NCBI GenBank assembly: GCA_947626575.1
Contig: CANQSR010000013.1
Span: forward strand, 1-62,155
DNA length: 62,155 nt
Source of the DNA: an uncultured Clostridia bacterium
GTDB taxonomy: Bacteria; Bacillota; Clostridia; Christensenellales; Borkfalkiaceae
Reading direction: 5' to 3'
Each line of letters opens with the position of its first letter. The stretch's first letter is position 1. Of this stretch, positions 61,401-62,155 are shown one piece after another. The translations under genes and the position numbers were made by a program. The notes below the pieces were generated by a model. The model saw only the letters and a list, made by a program, of their open reading frames with translations, made no database searches and had not been told where the DNA came from.

Positions 61401-62155
61401 CGGCGTATCAGCGTCAGTGCCGCCCCAAAGGTCATCGAGTTCACGAGTCTGCGGGTTTGGATCGTCCTCATATGCCGGGAATGTATCTGTGGTCGTAAAA
61501 CCGGAGCTATGCTGATTTTCGATAAGTTCGTTGGGGGTGGTGATGTTATCCTGCACCAAGAAGAAGATAGATTCAAACCACTTGTAATCATGAGGGGCAA
61601 CATCGGGCTTCAAATATCTCGCGCGGTCGTAATCGAGGCCGTCATAGGTATAGGAAAGGCTGCCCGAAACGGTGACCGTTACGGGAATAATGCGGAAATA
61701 TACCACGAAGGCATAGGCGTTATCCTTGGGGCCGTATTCATGCGCGGCGGAGCCTTTAAGGCCCTCTTCCGTCGTCACGATATCGCCCAAAGGTTTCTCA
61801 TGCGCTTTGTCCGCATAGTTTTGTTCGGCGTTCACATAGTTTTGGTTCGTGCCGCCGAAGCGGATGATGACGGGCAGGTTATACGTTTCGGGGTTCACGC
61901 CGACGCTCGCGTTGGTATAATCCTTGCTCGAAGCAAGCTCGACGGTGTAATCGCCCGCGCCCTCGCCTTCAACGCCATCGGTATCCACGGTGAGGGCGGT
62001 GCTGCCGAAGCTGACCGTAAGCCCAAGCCGCTCGACGAGGTTTGCCGTGGTGATCGGGTTATTATTATAGATGAGTTCCTTGGTGATGGAGACCGTCGTG
62101 TTCGCGCTATCGGGATGGGTAGCCGAAACGCCCGACGAAGTTTCATACGGGTTGA
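46413..62155 (-). CDS. Giant MBG-repeat cell-surface protein, 5' end beyond the window
   Basis: The frame is open to the right edge without a convincing start, so at least 5,246 residues are present and the N-terminus is missing. Nearly all of it is MBG-type beta-sandwich repeats. The N-terminal two thirds has (F/Y)xYD(G/R)xxH-marked domains of 100-150 residues with closing AGxYxVTxxL strands. The C-terminal third (about 46.8-51.1 kb) has at least eight MBG_2-like units marked by KRPIxVxIxDxxSVYG, ending YNVTFxxGxYTI. A four-domain block near 54.2-57.7 kb is duplicated. Cysteine is almost absent. The C-terminus has one helix (about LWPYIVLWSSQIVALTLALI) followed by RKKRKKQ, with no LPXTG motif, so it is a membrane-anchored extracellular stalk. 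Co-transcribed with the 1076-aa partner. Function unknown; adhesion is the usual guess. Confidence 0.85.
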   Translation of the reverse strand, partial: NPYETSSGVSATHPDSANTTVSITKELIYNNNPITTANLVERLGLTVSFGSTALTVDTDGVEGEGAGDYTVELASSKDYTNASVGVNPETYNLPVIIRFGGTNQNYVNAEQNYADKAHEKPLGDIVTTEEGLKGSAAHEYGPKDNAYAFVVYFRIIPVTVTVSGSLSYTYDGLDYDRARYLKPDVAPHDYKWFESIFFLVQDNITTPNELIENQHSSGFTTTDTFPAYEDDPNPQTRELDDLWGGTDADTPRYISRYTLSNPVVSYSSEEFKKNKIKLGIGLYSFNTGSPDVKSNAYHLTTVDYDNKGKTDDGQGGILTKPDEVGVTWLITYAPENAAAKDQTQNFNTSQNFVIDSSSFLDVTITQKNIEELAPDITKVGTQEFHHWAKEGTGTTLALEGGVVKTGVSYPFAGDSWQYKPGVTIEYQPYYMNSAKTAYGTALTLSATDPDDYDITWQNNTNASQDGAQIVLTGKGNYTGSLTLSFSIAPAKIAVTYTTVGAVSQYDKNPHPLGVEYKNAEETGAYSKYQEGEVPTDWILQHISTSSSSTPFTTAPAPQSTAFSTQYRKELRGETEGSFKTDEGAFTETAPTDAGRYEVKITLGSENYQFVAASTGVSLTPTKAAEGSYSREATGTHTILPALVTFTYANPNEVYNRQAHTPALKFTNVSASKGVSSMTNIIPLENGTEYSVQLKPVKPAGGEYAETATDAGNYTVQVTLKSENYCFKLTSSASVGESLIKGYNDGRTSSALEVSVESDYTVDKDHYNYTIKVDSGTLHLPKEGDPNTLQGPGDFVIKKATVSVRGFEDITYDRKAHDVTENIPFTNSVGNNEAVPSLAGVKNAGFEIAEGHSEYEVYYRDNKVIQNADRNSLDDKGHPYFAELYTVIIVLTEYGYKNFELTKATNALTPTLAHPDEAATYTDFRSQVLDDDSVIGKTFGTSEKAITEPSDDVTGWELSVPFLIDRVDINIMQLLMSDVYDRNDHFTGTNGTFVSNMFRYAASSAIEVDDLTLKVDLAQDSKTFATIYYYPEASEEKDKVVLANPIGDKKDYTFEEFKDLGMFTHIGDYEITVRFIDRSFYIISDKSTNSHTQMKFNYSITAARFTAELDRYSVPFDGRAHGVESVSSAEEPVKTDGFLRLILKGETLPEYYNDVGAAPNGKPYYTFNITYNGWSSQLTDETHSDNGHDYRDVGTYTVTLTFHDCSDFSISGAAAEGTYTLTYSITAYDLSGMVSGGEVQSSFGSVTFTDAENLSHYYTGSAQTPTPTVKLKKDVYTKGNPDYTLGATLGAADYKVSYSNNVNAGNAEVVFTGTNNYMGNFTVPFEIKPAVITVAATGTNDHQTQQEKAEHISTFEYNKSSHDLTLEFSVKEGKGGTTPTSADYKYINVALPNSSSLYALAVVAKLSNAAIDAGDYQACILLTSKNFVFYEADNIRSMFGDASTYTEKTLDDGATYCYSGKDASFADVVGFKFRVHKAQLNFFISSDFREIVDGKAQYVQQFEYDGTGWWTKVGSYGWANVLSDYPIVPVDSVIKFEIREYQCQLDDDGNLTENYQWKERFRGEVIDAGIYAVTFTITDADVLKNYQILNVYAGTAADGTDSTKAAQLQVGEVTKLVDGAKDNGKRELTGAHYKREENTGTTFSFSMAFEIIPATIDVHFSDLFVQGGAFFNKFVYDGTDWTQKLNSVTLNNTTAGNGAVPLADQYSVEFYQNTGDWGSSTPSVKSIVDVGNYAVTFRLSNGTTAAQGNKIWKNYSIHAVYAGSTNDIKLENGDAENQYRTGEGNNNVYATLIFHVVPAQVDVQFTERFKDFADGRFTFTYDASDWVDRLNDVALVLFGASGITPGSGEYTITFDETDKTATSLASIVNIGRYKLTFSIAKTGDDDFLNNFSIHAVCAGTSPMAEGQYSLDADMRTVTITFEVLPAEIDVLLASNFQEEGAFVNEFSYDRSDWAVTLKQLSFEGTTIPTAEEGTTIPTAEVDYEVTFQDGEGADVSEAVNAGEYVLVFTFKGEKLNFTIKTIKVNGTFIVAENDNAPRTEKGFNVPFTVLRAKINFFFSQDFRRKVEDGNALFVQQFEYDGTGWWTKIGSYGWINALTTSSVVPEDSVITFTIEEYKLTDEDANTYTWTPRELGFVIDAGIYRVTFTVTNSAVLKNFELAGVYAGLASEGTDAKYAAALTQGDITQKAKDVTLENGKREVTGAHYETSTTAEGGFTLSAAFEITPATIDVHFADLFVEAPAEGSKTFTNKFVYDGTDWTQRLNTVTLNNTTVGNNAVPTGEQYSIEFYHNAEGTSWGSSTLPVESVVNVGDYAVTFRLSRETTTQGNKIWRNYQINAVYAGSTNDIQLENGDGDGQYRTGTGNNNVYVTLLFYVTPAKVNVHFAELFKDFAEGRFTFTYDANDWVSRLNSVTMTLPDAKGITPQAGEYTVSFKRTSATAGDAASIYDIGSYTLTFAIEKEDDENFFKNFTIGDVYGGLGSALTKDTQYSLDTDANTITITFEVLPAPIDVSFPSLFTKYVPVDGDGRFEFIYDRNDWVVRLNSVAPVIAQPGVGTTPNLGSEYEILFYHYEGEKTDLSGMRTDGTNWNAPETITDTGVYMVVFSLSLKETAHGTGVRIADNYKVEHAIVNGEDLPHGQFRTATEAKYVTVTLMFEVMPAQVQLDSIAGAVYNGEEQDAQPMFSLVDGSSVLPAAEDYTLTYKVSATASNNENALLGGNHKPLNAGTYDVTVTLNPNFRFEGVEGDEEAALGEFVITPYTVTPRLATRGEAWETFEFVYDGTAHRPSILLEGVNATLGGEATTSLNYTAEYAGWAGTKQLSNADADYIDAGSYTVSAKLYRIADGVRTEEIGGNFWFGPDTYTATFMFSIAAKQITTDDVSGIKQGDKVTYDGQPQTKDIVVTVLLKEGEARKVLDPYNTDTQKGDYSISNSPDVNVGTVTANVVGMHNYQGAVNITYTILPAVVSATMNGATSTYYTAVEQGRAFTFTNTTAGHEKILPAYNATNLTYSDYTITYQQLVGGVWQNLENAPVKAGTYRAILTLKNSTGAGDVPNFKFAELASSTEGIERNSDTVMYFAFTIKKAEIRLAAIANSTYTGKENPAAIVFVNLHNEGVLPGKGYTVTYDDVADVPTDVKVAVNDRTPKAYRVKVTLSDEDAENFMFVEYEGDSAYGYDKKAGSWGEQDYTITPAIIAGRLNVTYNGETEQSVFENFYNAEEHKLDVTFLNVVDGGIGATLKHVKVTEKEDPKLNLKDMTAEWLYNITYDAEGLILSWDYSLTIVYTPSSGYHFEGMPMDAGTYAVTVKLKTTNFTFANDAAEMSWTYIVRGAAIQTSEEGLFGDGDFTLSYGYNPEVPAEFKVTASDFTFIDTADQYNFNHAVITYTSIMGGAYEAIVDKSGSTVGYKLSSAAKYTIEIKVTAPNHADWTNTITVQVEAGTVTITENGASITVTYGDEGELADAVRESFLKLVREGKLLVKGIPGQDAKKTELAGDDAAFRAWLADRLATWGIQVKIVYNTETDRSTSENLKVGNYKLDLSLSVGGIASYVKFEHADKILDETSDTAFFHVTPRAVKFDWSGLDNTVYNGSDRLDDLRGLVRFENEVEGDALTFYTFETGDFSGSAFEEHDAKNVGFYWAHINILQGDDAGNYVIATEEDGAENADRYRGEAGAYHYFEIKRREVNIILADSTSVYGDQAAIYGTEGAKMFGYSFSDDVLTREFGSNPALKAFILDLLALYQSDGILSKDTTPYPAVGTYHVKLDPNAGESEKWFVEVGTYHFDDNFTLLIDANEEAKHTITARPLTVQIDALSDYYGNDHNALTFTWTDVSNAVIEADLEDLKAAFKFHTEAKQEDQISDETHSYLIKYLETDDVYAETLKNYDISYVDGVLTILPRPIRVKVKSRSAVYGADRTEWPDLAADGAWIVDELDETNLGLYGGDDLGITLSYGLGYENVLTDAEGNVIPYTNAISGEWSNMNYAVTFVNEEGENSGGDFTILKRVVKIKILNGAATYGDTGIHLGSLLPAVEHENWEYVKEDGTHDILSRDLAYLTLYLGDTPDAFESNVKMLYAAAGTYPIVGAWAYGIVNLSANYDITFLDGEWSAEQDTHTEGLYKDQYGKAGVFTVSPATVTKEGTWVLNRPYKTGAEGVYTADAGWYRMEVLPSMFGFTADYQGARDGKVVFDRVEKDASENVTAIVYKIVISLPHTNEEKTIYITVAKPVFVPSGTEQEAPEGEPVAYKEADQSYYWYVHSVGGWSAAVTVSAESHKMPEKTEDFTLTYYIVSVHALVVLDITSELTITYSDVVKYMALTAGRDNYNDVYKLGDDQLQEYVLSDMLNKYIFGDPDNRVADIIAGVTGFEDAYGSLGQDYFISMLKTYCHIEVVDVHSNNLSKAGFLNAGVYDLQIVAEDGCGFTVSFVETSNASGTRGDIGMGGRNRLYIEPRVLEIDWVDEGELKKPENLKEDDTQITYTYSGYEFKQTPRFTNILASGDVSDAVDMPQFGTNFNFLNSAGEQVNYIRAVDSYTLKLLYNGDSVRLRGDDAGNYVLPEVIEKPFIVNPMKLSVTIHDQTSVYGAQPVELTWDPDGELGKGDNRGDLNIKLKCYTADGSSELEYDTVKGAVGSYKIVGTWGNDNYDITFVGSWEGEGEHQGHAGTYTVTKRGITVKIGDARSIYGNEDADLGFERNIEGLAYNDKDDDVGIKLSRKEGKNAGLYPIYGEADNTNYNVTFTGSWAGEEDAGRAGTYTVEQRDIHITLNDVTRTYGEWLDDDAHKAELDLEYTVDADYRLVDGDKLVFHHDKEKGINVGTYTLTASEEDDEDGNYNITVTNSGEAKLTITKRPIDIVIEDSGSVYGDPLKADADFKWHIDEGEGHLGLAAWDTNEILKVVLTLEGRSTVARANVGKYFAIKGAYTNGNYDVTFHDAEGVENNGVYSITKRPVKVTIRNAGSIYGAYLDNEFDASLQGGFDVTGMLAFAGTPDEHMPDDLRITLTKRSGRNVGEYEITGTSANKNYEIEWVNGTYTISKRPVTVIIHNQSCEYGQYGASDFLSLLLGTDKYHLKEGDKLAYNEGLADLAIILSKAAGIDAGDYDITGISLNGNYDVTFEKGVYTIEKAINRWEREFRLKEMNEGDTPAEEDIRPIAKFAAAGEPVVKYYLDEACTEEYTADLSEAQAGTYYVVVTVADCNNWSKLEKSYSFVVNPSFAVVNNNLELWPYIVLWSSQIVALTLALIFIRKKRKKQNSEIK
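54190..57735 (-). repeat. Duplicated four-domain block in the giant protein
   Basis: Domain order (on the minus strand) is INFF..QFEYDGTGWWTK, DVHF..NKFVYDGTDWTQ, D/NV-F..FTFTYDANDWV, DV..FxYDRxDWxV, and then the same four again. The first copy starts near 57735 and the second near 56020, an offset of about 1.7 kb. Copies have diverged clearly at the DNA level except in short segments. Confidence 0.8.
56221..56270 (-). repeat. 27-bp tandem duplication inside the giant gene
   Basis: GCCGTGGGAATGGTGGTGCC with its next three bases occurs at 56221-56243 and 56248-56270, period 27 bp. It encodes TTIPTAE twice in a row. The copies are identical, so the event is recent. Confidence 0.9.

Noticed and set aside
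1..62155. tRNA or rRNA genes and prophage
   Set aside because: I saw no cloverleaf-like segment with conserved GTTCGA arms in a tRNA context, no rRNA landmarks, and no phage structural or integrase gene. A tRNAscan or rRNA model search would settle this.

Overview
The window reads as one contig piece of an endospore-forming (or recently spore-forming) Clostridia-type Firmicute. The evidence is a complete spoIIAA-spoIIAB-sigF operon, Gram-positive AAGGAGG ribosome sites, near-consensus sigma-A promoters with 17-bp spacers, and many lipoproteins with Clostridia-style InlB, MBG and bacterial-Ig repeats. The DNA is GC-rich, so long open frames occur antisense to many real genes. I cannot name a species. 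An uncultured gut lineage is plausible but is inference.

Layout. 1-370: intergenic DNA with a 3 x 75-bp repeat and a bidirectional terminator. 371-11318 (minus): two large secreted lipoproteins (Ig/OB-fold repeats; a thermonuclease fused to an OB-like domain) and a CUT1 sugar-type ABC importer (ATPase, two permeases, binding lipoprotein). 11402-12259: an RDD membrane protein with its own promoter. 12420-20901 (minus): a nine-gene deo-type operon behind a perfect promoter: deoC, deoD, deoB, cdd, secreted 5'-nucleotidase, pdp, tdk, secreted endonuclease I and a small lipoprotein. 21062-22723: a TGS/uridine-kinase-like protein. 22922-29458 (minus): a two-gene operon of a Cys-repeat thioredoxin lipoprotein and a 1641-aa repeat lipoprotein. 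29873-35625: an FNT channel, a membrane-anchored M4 metallopeptidase, and a divergent GH13 glycosidase / M18 aminopeptidase pair. 36371-40172: a heterodimeric ABC exporter with one degenerate ATP site. 40408-42416: the spoIIA operon and an ArsR-type regulator, separated by two abutting perfect palindromes. 43158-62155 (minus, running off the right edge): a giant MBG-repeat surface protein (more than 5240 residues) with a C-terminal membrane anchor, followed 24 bp later by a 1076-aa protein with an N-terminal membrane segment, five Ig-like repeats, an uncharacterised domain and an acidic repeat tail.

How it fits together. The central third looks like an extracellular nucleic-acid scavenging locus. 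Exported nucleases cut DNA/RNA, a surface nucleotidase dephosphorylates the products, and cytoplasmic enzymes convert (deoxy)nucleosides to pentose phosphates or salvage thymidine. No dedicated nucleoside transporter is visible, and the neighbouring CUT1 importer is a candidate. The right third is devoted to a two-protein cell-surface system of unknown function, which is the least explained part of the window. Intergenic DNA at 35.6-36.4 kb and 42.4-43.1 kb is full of small palindromic repeats rather than genes.
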